In this document: in pieces, positions 16,962-26,439 of the stretch
Layout of the letters: each line of letters opens with the position of its first letter
Numbering within the stretch: position 1 is the first letter of the stretch
Assembly (NCBI RefSeq): GCF_000165795.1
Contig: NZ_CM001022.1
Coordinates: 1,707,812 to 1,771,811, forward strand
Direction of reading: 5' to 3'
DNA: 64,000 nucleotides
From: Aminomonas paucivorans DSM 12260
GTDB taxonomy: Bacteria > Synergistota > Synergistia > Synergistales > Synergistaceae
Program-made: the position numbers and the translations under genes
The notes under the pieces: model-generated
Databases searched by the model: none
Seen by the model: only the letters and a program-made list of their open reading frames with translations
Told to the model about the DNA's origin: nothing

Positions 16962-17768
16962 TCAGATCCAGCGATCCAACAGCGTCAGGGCTCCCACGAC
17001 CCCCACGGACACCGTGAGCCCCAGCGTCTCCCCGCGCCCCCAGCGAAGAGGGTTCATGCGCGTCCGCCCCACCCCTCCCCGATAGCAGCGGGATTCCATG
17101 GCCGTCGCCAGATCCTCCGCCCGCTGGAAGACGATCACGAAAAGGGGGACCAGAACCGGAACGAAGGCCCGGATTCGGCGCAGGAAGCCGCCCTGGTCGA
17201 GGTTGGCCCCTCGGGAGAGCTGGGCCTTCAGGATTCGATCCGTTTCGTCCAGCAGGGTAGGAATGAACCGGAGGGCGATGGTCATCATCATGGCCATCTC
17301 GTGGGCCGGAAACCCGAAGCGGGCCAGGGGAGACAGGAGCCGTTCCATGCCGTCCGCCAATTCCATGGGACTGGTGGTCAGGGTCAGCAGCCCCGCGAAA
17401 AGCACCAGAAAGAGAAGCCGAAGCCCCATGCGGGAGGCCAGGACGACCCCCTCCCGGGTCACGTCCACCGGTCCCAGGATCAGGACCGGGACGCCGGGGG
17501 TAAAGAGAAGGTGGAGCAACGCCGTGAACACCAAAAGCCACAGCACCGGCCGCGCCGCCCCGAAAACCAGGCGGAGGTGAAGCCGTGACAGGGCACAGAT
17601 CCCCAGGAGAAGCCCTCCCCAGGCCGCAAACGCCACGGGGTGCTCCACCCCGAAGACCCCCGACAACAGCACCAACGTACTGAGGATCTTGGACCGCGGG
17701 TCCAGATGATGGATCGGGGAATCCGTGGGGACGTACTGCCCCAAGGTGAGGTGGTTGAGAAACTTCAC
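16962..17768 (-). CDS. ecfT: ECF transporter transmembrane subunit EcfT
   Basis: Membrane coupling subunit of an energy-coupling-factor vitamin transporter. The 268-residue protein has about five hydrophobic segments and the two coupling-helix motifs of EcfT (LSRGANLDQ near 190 and ESRCYRGG near 230), which dock on the ATPases. GTG 17768 is preceded by GGGAGG and overlaps the preceding ATPase stop by 4 bases. The substrate-binding S component is not in the window; it works with several S components. Confidence 0.93.
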   Translation of the reverse strand: MKFLNHLTLGQYVPTDSPIHHLDPRSKILSTLVLLSGVFGVEHPVAFAAWGGLLLGICALSRLHLRLVFGAARPVLWLLVFTALLHLLFTPGVPVLILGPVDVTREGVVLASRMGLRLLFLVLFAGLLTLTTSPMELADGMERLLSPLARFGFPAHEMAMMMTIALRFIPTLLDETDRILKAQLSRGANLDQGGFLRRIRAFVPVLVPLFVIVFQRAEDLATAMESRCYRGGVGRTRMNPLRWGRGETLGLTVSVGVVGALTLLDRWI

Positions 17769-18610
17769 GGTCTTCCCTCCCTTGCGGCCAACGCGGAGGC
17801 GAGGCGGTTCCAGTCCCACGTCAGGGGAACGGATCGTCCCCGGTCCCGGAGGTGGTGCGCCAGCTCCAGGATCGGGGGGAGGACCAACCCCTCCATCTCG
17901 CGGGACTGCAGTTCCTGGACGATCTCCTCGGGGGTGCCCCAGGAAAGGGTCTTTCCTTCCTGCAGCACCAGGATGCGTTCGCTTCGAGACAGGGCCAGCT
18001 CCAGATCGTGGGTGATGTAGCAGATCCCCACCCCTCGGGATTGGAGGGTCCCCAGGAGGTGAAGCAGCTCCTCCACGCCCCGGGCGTCCAGCCCCGCCGT
18101 GGGCTCGTCCAGCACGAGGTAGTCCGGGCCGGAAGCGATGACCGAGGCAATGGCCACGCGCCTCTTCTGCCCCCCCGAAAGGTTCAGGGGACTCGTCTCC
18201 AACAGGGAGACCGGCAGTCCCACCGACGCCAGGGCGCGCAAGACCCGCTCCCGGACCTCCTCGGGAGGGAACCCCCAGTTCCTGGGGCCGAAGGCCAGCT
18301 CCTCCTCCAGGGATTCCGCAAAGAGCTGCTGTTCCGGGAACTGAAACACCAACCCCACCTTCCTGCGGATCTCTCGAAGGATCTTGGGGGCAGACTGGGT
18401 ATCGAGGCCATCCACCGAAACCTTGCCGGACTGGGGGGGGATCAGGGCGTTGAGATGCTGCGCCAGGGTGGATTTCCCGCTCCCCGTGTGTCCCACCAGG
18501 GAAACCCACTGCCCCGGTTCCAGACGAAAGGAAACCCTCTGAAGGGCCTGCGTTTCCAGGGGAGTTCCGGGGTGGTAGGTATGGCTCAGGTTTTCCACGA
18601 CTAGGGACAT
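17765..18610 (-). CDS. ecfA2: ECF transporter ATPase EcfA2
   Basis: Second ATPase of the ECF module, 281 residues. Walker A GHTGSGKST (near 40), Q-loop FQFPEQQLF, signature LSGGQKRRVA and Walker B YLVLDEPTAGLD are intact. The ATG at 18610 overlaps the 3' end of the first ATPase gene by 10 bases; longer in-frame extension upstream would run through that gene and is rejected. The 3' end overlaps ecfT. Energises vitamin uptake with EcfA1 and EcfT. Confidence 0.94.
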   Translation of the reverse strand: MSLVVENLSHTYHPGTPLETQALQRVSFRLEPGQWVSLVGHTGSGKSTLAQHLNALIPPQSGKVSVDGLDTQSAPKILREIRRKVGLVFQFPEQQLFAESLEEELAFGPRNWGFPPEEVRERVLRALASVGLPVSLLETSPLNLSGGQKRRVAIASVIASGPDYLVLDEPTAGLDARGVEELLHLLGTLQSRGVGICYITHDLELALSRSERILVLQEGKTLSWGTPEEIVQELQSREMEGLVLPPILELAHHLRDRGRSVPLTWDWNRLASALAAREGRP

Positions 18611-19437
18611 AGGGCACCCTCCAGCGCCTCCACCCGGGGGGGCGTCTGTTCGGGGATCAGGCCTTTTTCCAGCAGAAAGCGCCGCAGCGAGACGAGCGGG
18701 GGGATCCCCAACCCCCACGCGGCGGCCTCCTTGGGGAGGTCGAACAATCCTTGAGGGGCTCCGTCGAAGACTTTGACCCCGCCGTTCAGCACCACCACCC
18801 GATCCGCCTCCACAATCTCCTCCAGACGGTGGGTGATCTGGATCAGGGTCTTGCCCTGCCGGTGGAGCCTTCCCAAGAGGGAGACGAAGTCCGCGCGCCC
18901 CCTCGGGTCCACCATGGCTGTGGCCTCATCCAACACCAGGACCTCCGGGTCCAGGGCCAGGGCCCCCGCCAGGGCCAGCCGCTGTTTTTGGCCACCGGAA
19001 AGGGCATAAGTGGCGGCTCGCCGTTTTTCCCAAAGCCCCACCACACGAAGAGCCTGGTCGACCCGAGCGCGGATCTCCTGAGGGGGGAGCCCCAGGTTCT
19101 CGGGGCCGAAAGCCGTTTCCTCCTCCACCACCGAGGCCACGATCTGGTTCTCCGGATTCTGGAACACCATGGCAACCCCCCGGCGGATCCGCTCCGCGTT
19201 TGCGGGGACGCGGGTATCCAACCCCAGCACAGAACAATCGCCCTGCGTCGGGATCAGCAGGGCGTTGCACAATCTGGCGAAGGTCGATTTTCCCGAACCG
19301 TTGGCTCCCAGTAGGGCAATCCACTCCCCCCGGGCAACCTCCAGGTCGAGCCCTTCCAAGGCACGAGACTGCGAACCGGGGTAGACGTACCCGACCTTGC
19401 GGAACGAGCACGCCCCCCCGGCGTCCACTGGGAGCAT
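18601..19437 (-). CDS. ecfA1: ECF transporter ATPase EcfA1
   Basis: First ATPase of the ECF module, 278 residues, located directly after rplQ with a single-base gap. Walker A GANGSGKST near residue 44, FQNPENQIV, LSGGQKQRLALAGALA and VLVLDEATAMVD are present. The Walker B motif carries the VDP of EcfA1 proteins rather than the LDP of EcfA2. Pairing of two non-identical ATPases is the rule for group II ECF transporters. Confidence 0.94.
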   Translation of the reverse strand: MLPVDAGGACSFRKVGYVYPGSQSRALEGLDLEVARGEWIALLGANGSGKSTFARLCNALLIPTQGDCSVLGLDTRVPANAERIRRGVAMVFQNPENQIVASVVEEETAFGPENLGLPPQEIRARVDQALRVVGLWEKRRAATYALSGGQKQRLALAGALALDPEVLVLDEATAMVDPRGRADFVSLLGRLHRQGKTLIQITHRLEEIVEADRVVVLNGGVKVFDGAPQGLFDLPKEAAAWGLGIPPLVSLRRFLLEKGLIPEQTPPRVEALEGALCP

Positions 19438-19791
19438 CTAGTCGACCAGCTCGATGACCGCCATGGGCGAGGCATCCCCCACCCGGTTTCCCAGCTTCAC
19501 GATGCGGGTGTACCCACCGGGACGGTGGACGAACTTCGGCCCGATTTCGTTGAACAGCTTCTGGATCGCTTCCTTGTGGGCCATGTCGCTCACCACGACG
19601 CGACGGTCATGAAGCGTCCCCGACTTGGCCCGGGTAATCATCCTCTCCGCCACCCGGCGAAGTTCCTTTGCCCGGGTCACGGTGGTCACAAGGCTCCCCT
19701 CCAGAAAGAGGCTCGCCGCAAGGTTGCTCAGCATGGCGTGCCGATGGGAACCATACCGCCCCAGGCGGCGCATGCTCATGCGATGTCTCAT
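19438..19791 (-). CDS. rplQ: 50S ribosomal protein L17
   Basis: Large-subunit protein near the exit tunnel. 117 residues, with the N-terminal L17 signature [20 protein letters not shown] and the VTTVTRAKELRRVAERMIT helix. The start overlaps the rpoA stop by 4 bases, the classical rpoA-rplQ arrangement of the alpha operon. Last ribosomal gene of the superoperon before the transporter genes. Confidence 0.97.
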   Translation of the reverse strand: MRHRMSMRRLGRYGSHRHAMLSNLAASLFLEGSLVTTVTRAKELRRVAERMITRAKSGTLHDRRVVVSDMAHKEAIQKLFNEIGPKFVHRPGGYTRIVKLGNRVGDASPMAVIELVD

Positions 19792-20876
19792 CGAGTTTCT
19801 TCCTCCTTCGTTTCCGGAAGGTCATCTTCAGTCTCTCCCAGGTCGGAGAGAGGTTCTCCTCCCAAGGACAGGCCGAACTTCTCCAGTTTCTCCTCAATCT
19901 CCTTGAGGGAGATCTTGCCCAGATTGCGGATCTTCAGCAGATCCTCGCGTGCCCGACCCACCAGATCGCCGATCACGTGGACTCCACCGCGAAGTAGGCA
20001 GTTCTCACTGCGCACCGAAAGTTCCAGGTCCCGAACGGGGCGTGCAAGAAGGGCATTCTCGAAGAAACGCACAGGTTCTTCGGCAGGATCCCCTTCCGCC
20101 GGCACCCCTTCGCCCTCGGAGCTGATGGCATCCTCCGGCAGGGCACCGCCCTGGCTGGGGCGAGACGAAAGGACGTTGGTCAAGGACCGGAAGTACCCCT
20201 CCAAGATGGCCGAGGCCTTTGCCACCGCTTCCTTCGGCGTCACCACCCCGTTGGTCCACACCTCCAGAACCAGCCGGTCGTAGTCGGTCCGCTGTCCCAT
20301 CCGCACGTCCTGGACCTCGTACTTCACCCGCTTTGCAGGGGAGAAGACGGCGTCGATCAGCAGGGCGTCCACGGGGAGGTAGGCCGGCCTGGGCCGGTCG
20401 ATGGCGGCGTAGCCGATCCCCTGTTCCACATACAGATCCATGGAGATCCGGTGCCCCGCTTCCAGGGTGCAGATCACCGCCTCCGGGTCCACGTATTCCA
20501 CGTCCGCATCCGGCTGGATATCCGCCGCCGTTACGGTCTTGGGACCCTCCACCTCAAGGTGGAGGGTCTTCAGTTCCGCATTGTAGCAGCGCAGGGGCAC
20601 GTGCTTCAGGTTCACCAGAAGCTCGATCACGTCCTCCCGAACTCCCGGCACGGTGCTGAACTCGTGAAGAACCCCTTCAATCCGAACCGCGGAAATGCTG
20701 GCGCCAGGAATGGAGGAGAGGAGGACCCGCCGCAGGGCATTGCCCAGGGTGATCCCGTAACCTCTCTCCAGGGGTTCCAGAACAATCCGACCGTAGGAGG
20801 GGGTGATCTCCTCCACGATGATCTCGTGACGATCGTGTTCCAAGGTTCCCCCACCCTTCCCGTCGTTATCGAGCAT
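19788..20876 (-). CDS. rpoA: DNA-directed RNA polymerase subunit alpha
   Basis: Assembly platform of RNA polymerase and receptor of UP elements and activators. 362 residues: N-terminal dimerisation domain ([22 protein letters not shown]) to about 235, and a C-terminal domain near 300-345 ([20 protein letters not shown]). It is about 30-45 residues longer than typical because of an acidic, glycine-rich interdomain linker (about 245-285) that may extend the reach of the C-terminal domain. Overlaps rpsD by 11 bases upstream and rplQ downstream. Confidence 0.97.
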   Translation of the reverse strand: MLDNDGKGGGTLEHDRHEIIVEEITPSYGRIVLEPLERGYGITLGNALRRVLLSSIPGASISAVRIEGVLHEFSTVPGVREDVIELLVNLKHVPLRCYNAELKTLHLEVEGPKTVTAADIQPDADVEYVDPEAVICTLEAGHRISMDLYVEQGIGYAAIDRPRPAYLPVDALLIDAVFSPAKRVKYEVQDVRMGQRTDYDRLVLEVWTNGVVTPKEAVAKASAILEGYFRSLTNVLSSRPSQGGALPEDAISSEGEGVPAEGDPAEEPVRFFENALLARPVRDLELSVRSENCLLRGGVHVIGDLVGRAREDLLKIRNLGKISLKEIEEKLEKFGLSLGGEPLSDLGETEDDLPETKEEETR

Positions 20877-21492
20877 AGAATTCCACCACGAGCTGTTCGT
20901 TCACCGGCACCTCGATCTGCTCCCGAACGGGCAGGGTGACGACACGTCCACTCATGGCTTCTCCGTTGATCTCGAGCCAGGCGGGAACGGCTCGGGAGGC
21001 TGCAACCTCCGCATTGCCCTTCAGGACCGCGACGTCCCGACTTTTTTCCCGCACCGAAACCACATCCCCGGCCCGGAGCACCGCGCTGGGGATGTCCAGC
21101 TTCCGTCCGTTCACGAGGAAATGCCCGTGGCGAACCAACTCCCGGGCCTGACGACGGCTCACTGCAAGTCCCAGCCGATAGACCACGTTGTCCAGACGCC
21201 GCTCCAGAAGCTGGAGGAAGTCGTGACCCGTCTGCCCCGGCATGGCCGCGGCCTTCTCGTAAATCTGCGCGAACTGGGATTCGTTGAGTCCGTAGAAGCG
21301 CCGCAGTTTCTGCTTTTCCCGGAGACGCAGACCATATTCGCTGGTCTTGGTCCGGCGCGTGCCGTGCTGTCCCGGCTTGCTATTCCGCTTCGCCATGGCG
21401 CACCGCTCCGTGTAGCAACGGTCGCCCTTCAGAAAGAGCTTCGTCCCCTCGGCACGGCAGAGCCTGCACACGGGACCGGTATATCTACTCAT
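20866..21492 (-). CDS. rpsD: 30S ribosomal protein S4 (zinc-binding form)
   Basis: 16S rRNA-binding assembly protein and, in many bacteria, autoregulator of the alpha operon. 208 residues with the S4 RNA-binding domain ([29 protein letters not shown]). Cysteines at CRLC near residue 9 and CYTERC near 26-31 form the zinc ribbon present in C+ forms of S4. It overlaps the rpoA start by 11 bases, implying translational coupling. Confidence 0.97.
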   Translation of the reverse strand: MSRYTGPVCRLCRAEGTKLFLKGDRCYTERCAMAKRNSKPGQHGTRRTKTSEYGLRLREKQKLRRFYGLNESQFAQIYEKAAAMPGQTGHDFLQLLERRLDNVVYRLGLAVSRRQARELVRHGHFLVNGRKLDIPSAVLRAGDVVSVREKSRDVAVLKGNAEVAASRAVPAWLEINGEAMSGRVVTLPVREQIEVPVNEQLVVEFYAR

Positions 21493-21519
21493 TGAGCAAA
21501 GGCCCTCCTTCCGAGCCGA

Positions 21520-21912
21520 TCAAACCCGGCGCCGCTTGGGAGGGCGGCAACCGTTGTGGGGAATGGGCGTGGCGTCCTTAATCAGGTTCACCTGCAGGCC
21601 CGCAGCCTGCAGGGAACGGATCGCGGACTCCCGGCCCGGGCCGGGCCCCTTCACCACGACATCGATCTCCACGACCCCATGGTCCTGGGCCACCTTGGCG
21701 GCCTGGGCCGCGGACATCTGCGCCGCATAGGGGGTAGATTTCCTGGTCCCCTTGAAGCCCACGTTCCCGCCGGACGCCCAGGAAAGGGCATTCCCCTGCT
21801 TGTCCGTCAGGGTCACGATGGTGTTATTGAAGGTGGAGTAGACATGGGCCACTCCATAGCTGATGTGCTTCTTTTCCTTGCGCTTACTCCTGCGCTGAAC
21901 ACGCTTGGCCAC
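21520..21912 (-). CDS. rpsK: 30S ribosomal protein S11
   Basis: Platform protein of the small subunit contacting mRNA near the E site. 130 residues, with [14 protein letters not shown] and the highly conserved C-terminal [18 protein letters not shown]. It lies between rpsM and rpsD as in standard alpha operons, with an intergenic space of 27 bases on either side. Nothing unusual is seen. Confidence 0.98.
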   Translation of the reverse strand: MAKRVQRRSKRKEKKHISYGVAHVYSTFNNTIVTLTDKQGNALSWASGGNVGFKGTRKSTPYAAQMSAAQAAKVAQDHGVVEIDVVVKGPGPGRESAIRSLQAAGLQVNLIKDATPIPHNGCRPPKRRRV

Positions 21913-21939
21913 GCGTTTTCCCTCCTCAGGCGACTGGGC

Positions 21940-22317
21940 CTATTTGACGGCCTTCTTCTTGCCGGCCACGGTGCGCTTCGGTCCCTTACGGGTCCGGGCG
22001 TTGGTCCGGGTACGCTGCCCCCGAACCGGAAGACCCAGCCGATGACGCAGCCCACGATAACAACCGATGTCCATCAAACGTTTGATGTTCATCGCCACTT
22101 CTCGGCGCAGATCCCCCTCGACCTTGAACTGGTTCTCGATCTCGTTCCGGATCCGCTGCGCCTCTTCGTCCGTCAGATCCTTCGTGCGCGTGTCGGGGTT
22201 CACCCCCGTGGCCGCCAGGATCTTCTTGGACGAGGTGAGGCCGATGCCGAAAATGTAGGTCAACGCGATCTCTACCCGCTTCTCGCGGGGAAGGTCCACA
22301 CCTGCAATACGAGCCAT
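21940..22317 (-). CDS. rpsM: 30S ribosomal protein S13
   Basis: Head protein of the small subunit that contacts the P-site tRNA and bridges to the large subunit. 125 residues, starting [22 protein letters not shown], with the helix-two-turn-helix [15 protein letters not shown] and the basic tail [15 protein letters not shown]. First alpha-operon gene after rpmJ; the gap of only 9 bases suggests co-translation. Confidence 0.98.
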   Translation of the reverse strand: MARIAGVDLPREKRVEIALTYIFGIGLTSSKKILAATGVNPDTRTKDLTDEEAQRIRNEIENQFKVEGDLRREVAMNIKRLMDIGCYRGLRHRLGLPVRGQRTRTNARTRKGPKRTVAGKKKAVK

Positions 22318-22326
22318 GGGTCGCTC

Positions 22327-22452
22327 CTACCTCCTTGCTCCCTGACGCTGCTTGTGACGCGGATTCCGGCTGCAGATGATCCGCACCACCCCATGCCTCT
22401 TGATGATGCGGCAGTATTCGCAGATCGGCTTGACGGAAGTCTTCACTTTCAT
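22327..22452 (-). CDS. rpmJ: 50S ribosomal protein L36
   Basis: A 41-residue zinc-ribbon protein, [20 protein letters not shown] at the N-terminus, with the four metal ligands Cys11, Cys14, Cys27 and His33. The zinc-binding form is encoded in its usual place between infA and rpsM. Its start has GGAGGATG upstream. The gap to infA (22453-22518) contains a small perfect hairpin (GCCGCT/AGCGGC, 22485-22501) of unknown use. Confidence 0.96.
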   Translation of the reverse strand: MKVKTSVKPICEYCRIIKRHGVVRIICSRNPRHKQRQGARR

Positions 22453-22518
22453 GCCGAAACATCCTCCTTGAACGCAAGTCCGAAGCCGCTTCGAGAGCGG
22501 CGATTATCGAAGGGCAAA

Positions 22519-22737
22519 CTATTTATATCTATACACAATTCGCCCCCGTGTCAAGTCATAGGGCGAAACCTGAACCAGGACCTTGTCGCCCGGCAAGATC
22601 CGAATGAAGTGCATCCGCATCTTCCCCGAGACGTGGGCCAGGATCCGGTGTCCGTTCTCCAGCTCCACACGGAACATGGCGTTTGGAAGCGGTTCCACCA
22701 CCTTGCCCCGAACTTCGATCACATCATCCTTCGCCAT
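22519..22737 (-). CDS. infA: translation initiation factor IF-1
   Basis: Occupies the A site of the small subunit during initiation and helps IF-2 and IF-3. The 72-residue OB-fold protein ([20 protein letters not shown], then [26 protein letters not shown]) has the standard length. It follows the KOW-domain gene and precedes rpmJ, the order seen in Firmicutes spc operons. Confidence 0.97.
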   Translation of the reverse strand: MAKDDVIEVRGKVVEPLPNAMFRVELENGHRILAHVSGKMRMHFIRILPGDKVLVQVSPYDLTRGRIVYRYK

Positions 22738-22761
22738 GCGGCTGCCTCGACCTCCTTGAGT

Positions 22762-23070
22762 TCACGAAGCGTCACCCCGATCCCGAAGGGCGGCGATCCG
22801 CCGGGCAAGCCATCCGTTGTCCAGGCTTTTTCCGCTGGCGAGGCGAGCTGCCACGTCTTCGAGAACCGTACGGGTCACCTGAAGGTGTTTCGGGTTCTTC
22901 CTCTTGGGGCGGTCCACAGGATGGAGACTGCCGTCCACCAGAAGAACCCTTCCGCTTTCCGGATCCGTTTCGACCACCACGCACCAGAGTCCCGCGTCGT
23001 GGCCCTTCCGGACCCTTACCACCCTTCCGGGCACAAGCTCCGGGATCGCTCCGTCCCCTAAGTTTCCCAT
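22762..23070 (-). CDS. KOW domain-containing RNA-binding protein
   Basis: A 102-residue protein with an N-terminal KOW/L14e-like motif (LVPGRVVRVRKGHDAGLWCVVVETD) and a C-terminal helical part. Homologues lie between map and infA in many Firmicutes and Synergistota-type operons, are predicted to bind rRNA, and have no settled function. It overlaps the end of map by 13 bases and has no strong ribosome site of its own, so it is probably translated by coupling. Confidence 0.82.
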   Translation of the reverse strand: MGNLGDGAIPELVPGRVVRVRKGHDAGLWCVVVETDPESGRVLLVDGSLHPVDRPKRKNPKHLQVTRTVLEDVAARLASGKSLDNGWLARRIAALRDRGDAS

Positions 23071-23831
23071 GGGGTCAGGATCTCGTGCCCTTCTGCGGTG
23101 ACCAGGACCGCATGTTCAAAGTGTGCTGCATCGGAGCCATCGACGGTCACCACGGTCCATCCGTCCGACAAACTCTTGACCGCTTCCTTGCCGCTCATCA
23201 CCATCGGTTCGATGCAGATGGTCATGCGCGATTTGAGGGTGATGCCCGTCCCCGGCTTCCCGTAGTTCGGCACCTGGGGGGACTCATGCAGGTGTCTGCC
23301 GATTCCGTGCCCCGCGTACTCCCGCACAAGACCGCAACCTTCCGCCAACACGGTACGTTCCACCGCATGCCCCACATCTCCCACGGTGGCACCGTCCCGC
23401 ACGCAGGCGATCCCCTCGTGGAGCCCCTTCAGCGTGACCGCCAGAAGTTTTTCCCGGGCCTCGGAGATGGCCCCCACGGGGTACGTGCAGGCGGCATCCC
23501 CGTAGAACCCCCCTACCAGGGCGCCCATGTCCACGCTCAGGATGTCCCCTTCCACCAAAACCCGGTCCTTCGAGGGAATCCCGTGGACCACTTCCTGGTT
23601 GATGGAGGCACAGATGGTGCCGGGGAAGGGCTTGGGGATTCCCGGCACGCGATATCCCTTGAAGGCGGGTTTGGCGTTCTCCTTGGAGAGAAGTTCCTCC
23701 GCCGCCTGATCCAAGGTCCACGTATCCACGCCAGGCCGGACCAGATCCCGAAGATGCCGCAGCACGTCCGCAACGACCTTCCCGGCCTTCCGCATGGCGA
23801 CCAGGTCAGGGTCGTTCTTGAACGTGATCAC
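23058..23831 (-). CDS. map: type I methionine aminopeptidase
   Basis: Removes the initiator methionine from nascent proteins. 257 residues; the dinuclear metal ligands are visible in SVDMGALVGGFYGDAACTYPVG (two Asp), the GHGIGRHLHESPQVPNYG His, and CIEPM and the terminal HFEHAVLV Glu. The GTG start overlaps the adk stop in a GTGA arrangement. The order secY-adk-map-(KOW)-infA is the classical Gram-positive one. Confidence 0.96.
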   Translation of the reverse strand: MITFKNDPDLVAMRKAGKVVADVLRHLRDLVRPGVDTWTLDQAAEELLSKENAKPAFKGYRVPGIPKPFPGTICASINQEVVHGIPSKDRVLVEGDILSVDMGALVGGFYGDAACTYPVGAISEAREKLLAVTLKGLHEGIACVRDGATVGDVGHAVERTVLAEGCGLVREYAGHGIGRHLHESPQVPNYGKPGTGITLKSRMTICIEPMVMSGKEAVKSLSDGWTVVTVDGSDAAHFEHAVLVTAEGHEILTPWET

Positions 23832-24475
23832 GCAGCGCCTCCTTGCTTTTCAAGGTTCCGGCACACCGCATCCGGTGCCCCTTCCGCGTTGACCCGCCGC
23901 AGGATGTCCTGCTTCTCGTAGTACGCCACCAGGGGAGAAGTCTGCTCATGGTACACCCCAAGGCGCTTCCGAATGACATCCTCCCGATCGTCGTCCCGCT
24001 GGACCAGCTCCCCACCGCAAAGGTCGCAGATGCCGGAGACCCGAGAGGGATGAAAGGAGACGTGGTAGATGGCACCGCAGTCCTTGCAGACTCTCCGTCC
24101 GCAGAGACGCTCCACCACCACCCCGTCGGTCACATCCAGAAGGACCACCGCATCCAAGGAGACGCCCAACCGGCTCAGAAGCGCATCCAGCGCCTCCGCC
24201 TGGGGGAGGGTTCGGGGAAAACCGTCTAGCAGAAAGCCCCTCCCGCAGTCCTCTTGGCGAAGCCGATCCTCCATCATGGCGATGATCAGCCCGTCGGGAA
24301 CCAGCTTTCCCGAATCCATAAAGGACTTGGCTTCAACCCCCAGAACTGTTCCTCGCTTCACGTGGTCCCGCAACATGTCCCCGGTAGAAAGATGGGGGAT
24401 GGTAAACCTTTCGATGACGCTGGCAGCCTGTGTTCCCTTGCCGGCCCCGGGAGGGCCAAGAAGGATCAATCGCAT
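23828..24475 (-). CDS. adk: adenylate kinase (zinc-LID type)
   Basis: Interconverts AMP, ADP and ATP. 215 residues, with P-loop GPPGAGKGTQA near residue 8 and the long LID carrying four cysteines (CKDCGAIYH...ICDLCGG, roughly 129-152), the structural zinc site of Gram-positive and many anaerobe enzymes. NMP-binding DGFPRT is intact. Located 15 bases after secY. Confidence 0.97.
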   Translation of the reverse strand: MRLILLGPPGAGKGTQAASVIERFTIPHLSTGDMLRDHVKRGTVLGVEAKSFMDSGKLVPDGLIIAMMEDRLRQEDCGRGFLLDGFPRTLPQAEALDALLSRLGVSLDAVVLLDVTDGVVVERLCGRRVCKDCGAIYHVSFHPSRVSGICDLCGGELVQRDDDREDVIRKRLGVYHEQTSPLVAYYEKQDILRRVNAEGAPDAVCRNLEKQGGAA

Positions 24476-24490
24476 GATCTCGTCCTGGAC

Positions 24491-25783
24491 CTACAGGTTC
24501 AGAAGCCCGCCGGTCTTGTTCCGGCGCTTCAGGATGCCGTCGTAATGCCTCATCAGGAGCTGGCCTTCGATCTGGTGGACCGTGTCCAGAGCAACCCCCA
24601 CGACGATTAGCACGGAGGTTCCCCCGAAGTAGAAGGTGTTGATGTTCATGAGTCCCGACATGAAGGTCGGGATCACCGCCACCAGGGCCAAGGCCAAGGA
24701 ACCTCCCAGGGTGATGCGGGACATGACCTTCTCGATGTAATCGGATGTGGGTTTGCCGGGACGAATCCCCAGGATGAACCCACCGTACTTCTTCATGTTG
24801 TTCGCCACTTCCTCCGGATTGAAGACCACGGCGGTGTAGAAGTAGGCGAAGAACACGATGAGTCCCACATAAAGGATCATGTAGATGGGACTACTGGGGG
24901 CAAAGGCGTTTTGAATCGCCTTCGCCACGCTCCCGGGAAAGAACCCGGCAAGGGTGTAGGGAAACAGAAGCACCGAGGAGGCGAAGATGATGGGGATGAC
25001 CCCTGCGGTGTTCACCCGGAGAGGGATGAAGGTGCTCTGTCCCCCGTAGACCCGGTTGCCCACGACCCGCTTGGCGTACTGCACCGGAAGCTTCCTTTGT
25101 CCCTCCTGGAGGAGCACGCAACCGGCGATGACCCCAACCATCAGGAGCACCGCGAGCAGGAGCACCAGGACGTTCATTTCTCCCATCCGGACCAGGGAAA
25201 AGGTCTGGATGATGGCCTCGGGAATTCGCGCCACGATACCCGCGAAGATCAGGAGGGAAATCCCGTTGCCGATGCCGTGGTCCGACATGATTTCCCCGAG
25301 CCACATCACCGCCAGGGAACCCGCCGTCACCGTGACGGTGACCACCACGGCGTCCAGGAAACCGCCAGCGAAGATCCCCAGGTTGCCAAGCCACACCGTC
25401 ATGCCCACCGCCTGGATCAAGGCAAAGAGTACCGTCCCGTAACGAGTGTACTGGACGATCTTCTTGCGTCCTTCTTCTCCGTCCTTCTGCATCTTCTCCA
25501 GTGTCGGAACCACCACCACGAGAAGCTGCATCACGATGCTGGAGTTGATGTAGGGCACCACTCCCAGGGCGAAGATGCTGAACCGCCTCAGAGCGCCCCC
25601 GGCGAAGAGGTCGAAGAATCCGAGCACGCCGCCCTTTTCGAAAAGCTGGGCCATCGCCTCGGGGTCGATCCCCGGCGTGGGGATGTGGGCTCCGAGGCGA
25701 TACACGAACAGGGCCGCCAGGACGAAGAGAAACCGTCGTTTGAGATCCGGCAGTCGGAACGCGTCCCGGAAGGAGTCGATCAC
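24491..25783 (-). CDS. secY: preprotein translocase subunit SecY
   Basis: Channel subunit of the Sec translocon in the inner membrane. 430 residues with ten hydrophobic segments and family signatures (GIDPEAMAQLFEKGGVLGFFDLFAGGALRRFSIFALGV region; IGNGISLLIFAGIVARIPEAI; IRPGKPTSDYIEKVMSRIT). GTG start, adjacent to the rplO stop without a gap, so tightly coupled. SecE and SecG are not in this window. Confidence 0.97.
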   Translation of the reverse strand: MIDSFRDAFRLPDLKRRFLFVLAALFVYRLGAHIPTPGIDPEAMAQLFEKGGVLGFFDLFAGGALRRFSIFALGVVPYINSSIVMQLLVVVVPTLEKMQKDGEEGRKKIVQYTRYGTVLFALIQAVGMTVWLGNLGIFAGGFLDAVVVTVTVTAGSLAVMWLGEIMSDHGIGNGISLLIFAGIVARIPEAIIQTFSLVRMGEMNVLVLLLAVLLMVGVIAGCVLLQEGQRKLPVQYAKRVVGNRVYGGQSTFIPLRVNTAGVIPIIFASSVLLFPYTLAGFFPGSVAKAIQNAFAPSSPIYMILYVGLIVFFAYFYTAVVFNPEEVANNMKKYGGFILGIRPGKPTSDYIEKVMSRITLGGSLALALVAVIPTFMSGLMNINTFYFGGTSVLIVVGVALDTVHQIEGQLLMRHYDGILKRRNKTGGLLNL

Positions 25784-26230
25784 CTAGATCACCTCGGCCT
25801 TGCCGCCCGCCGCCTCAATCTTCCGAGCCGCTCCGGCGCTAAAGGCATGGGCACGCACCGTCAGGGCCTTTGTCAGTTCCCCATCCCCCAGAATCTTCAC
25901 GGGGCCGGAGAAACGGCCCAGGAGTCCCTGAGCCAGGAGAGCGGCCAGGTCCACCACGGCACCGCTCTCGAAGCGGCCGTCCAGGACTCCGATGTTGATG
26001 CCCTGATAGGTCACCTTGTGCCGATCATTGCTGAAGCCCCGCTTCGGGATCCGCCGGACCAGAGGCATCTGACCGCCCTCGAAGCCAGCGCGGACACCGC
26101 CGCCCGCCCGGGCTTTGTGTCCCTTGGTTCCCTTGCACGCCGTCTTGCCGTGCCCGCTGCCCAAGCCGAGGCCGATGCGCTTGGCCTTCTTGTGGGCCCC
26201 CGGGGCGGGGGAAAGTTCGTGCAGCTTCAT
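25784..26230 (-). CDS. rplO: 50S ribosomal protein L15
   Basis: Late-assembly protein of the large subunit. 148 residues from ATG 26230, chosen because MKLHELSPAPGAHKKAKRIG is the canonical start and GGAGGAAGG precedes it; a GTG ten codons upstream is ignored. The glycine-rich LGLGSGHGKTACKGTKGHKAR and FEGGQMPLVRRIPKRGF motifs are conserved. Directly followed by secY. Confidence 0.97.
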   Translation of the reverse strand: MKLHELSPAPGAHKKAKRIGLGLGSGHGKTACKGTKGHKARAGGGVRAGFEGGQMPLVRRIPKRGFSNDRHKVTYQGINIGVLDGRFESGAVVDLAALLAQGLLGRFSGPVKILGDGELTKALTVRAHAFSAGAARKIEAAGGKAEVI

Positions 26231-26241
26231 CGTCCTTCCTC

Positions 26242-26424
26242 CTATTCCTCGACGGACCACTCCACGAGGTGCTCCACCGCGCGGATCATGCCGCGAATCT
26301 GCGGGGTATCCTCATGGGTCACCGTCTGGTGGAGTTTCCGCAGACCCAGGGCCCGGATGGTGAGCCCCTGACGGTCCGGCCTCCCGATGGCGCTGTGCTT
26401 CCAGGTGATGGTCAGCTTTGCCAT
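26242..26424 (-). CDS. rpmD: 50S ribosomal protein L30
   Basis: A 60-residue large-subunit protein ([20 protein letters not shown]...[22 protein letters not shown]) of the bacterial short type. It lies between rpsE and rplO, its standard spc-operon position. Adjacent gaps are 15 and 11 bases. Confidence 0.96.
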   Translation of the reverse strand: MAKLTITWKHSAIGRPDRQGLTIRALGLRKLHQTVTHEDTPQIRGMIRAVEHLVEWSVEE

Positions 26425-26439
26425 GCCTTCCGACCTCCC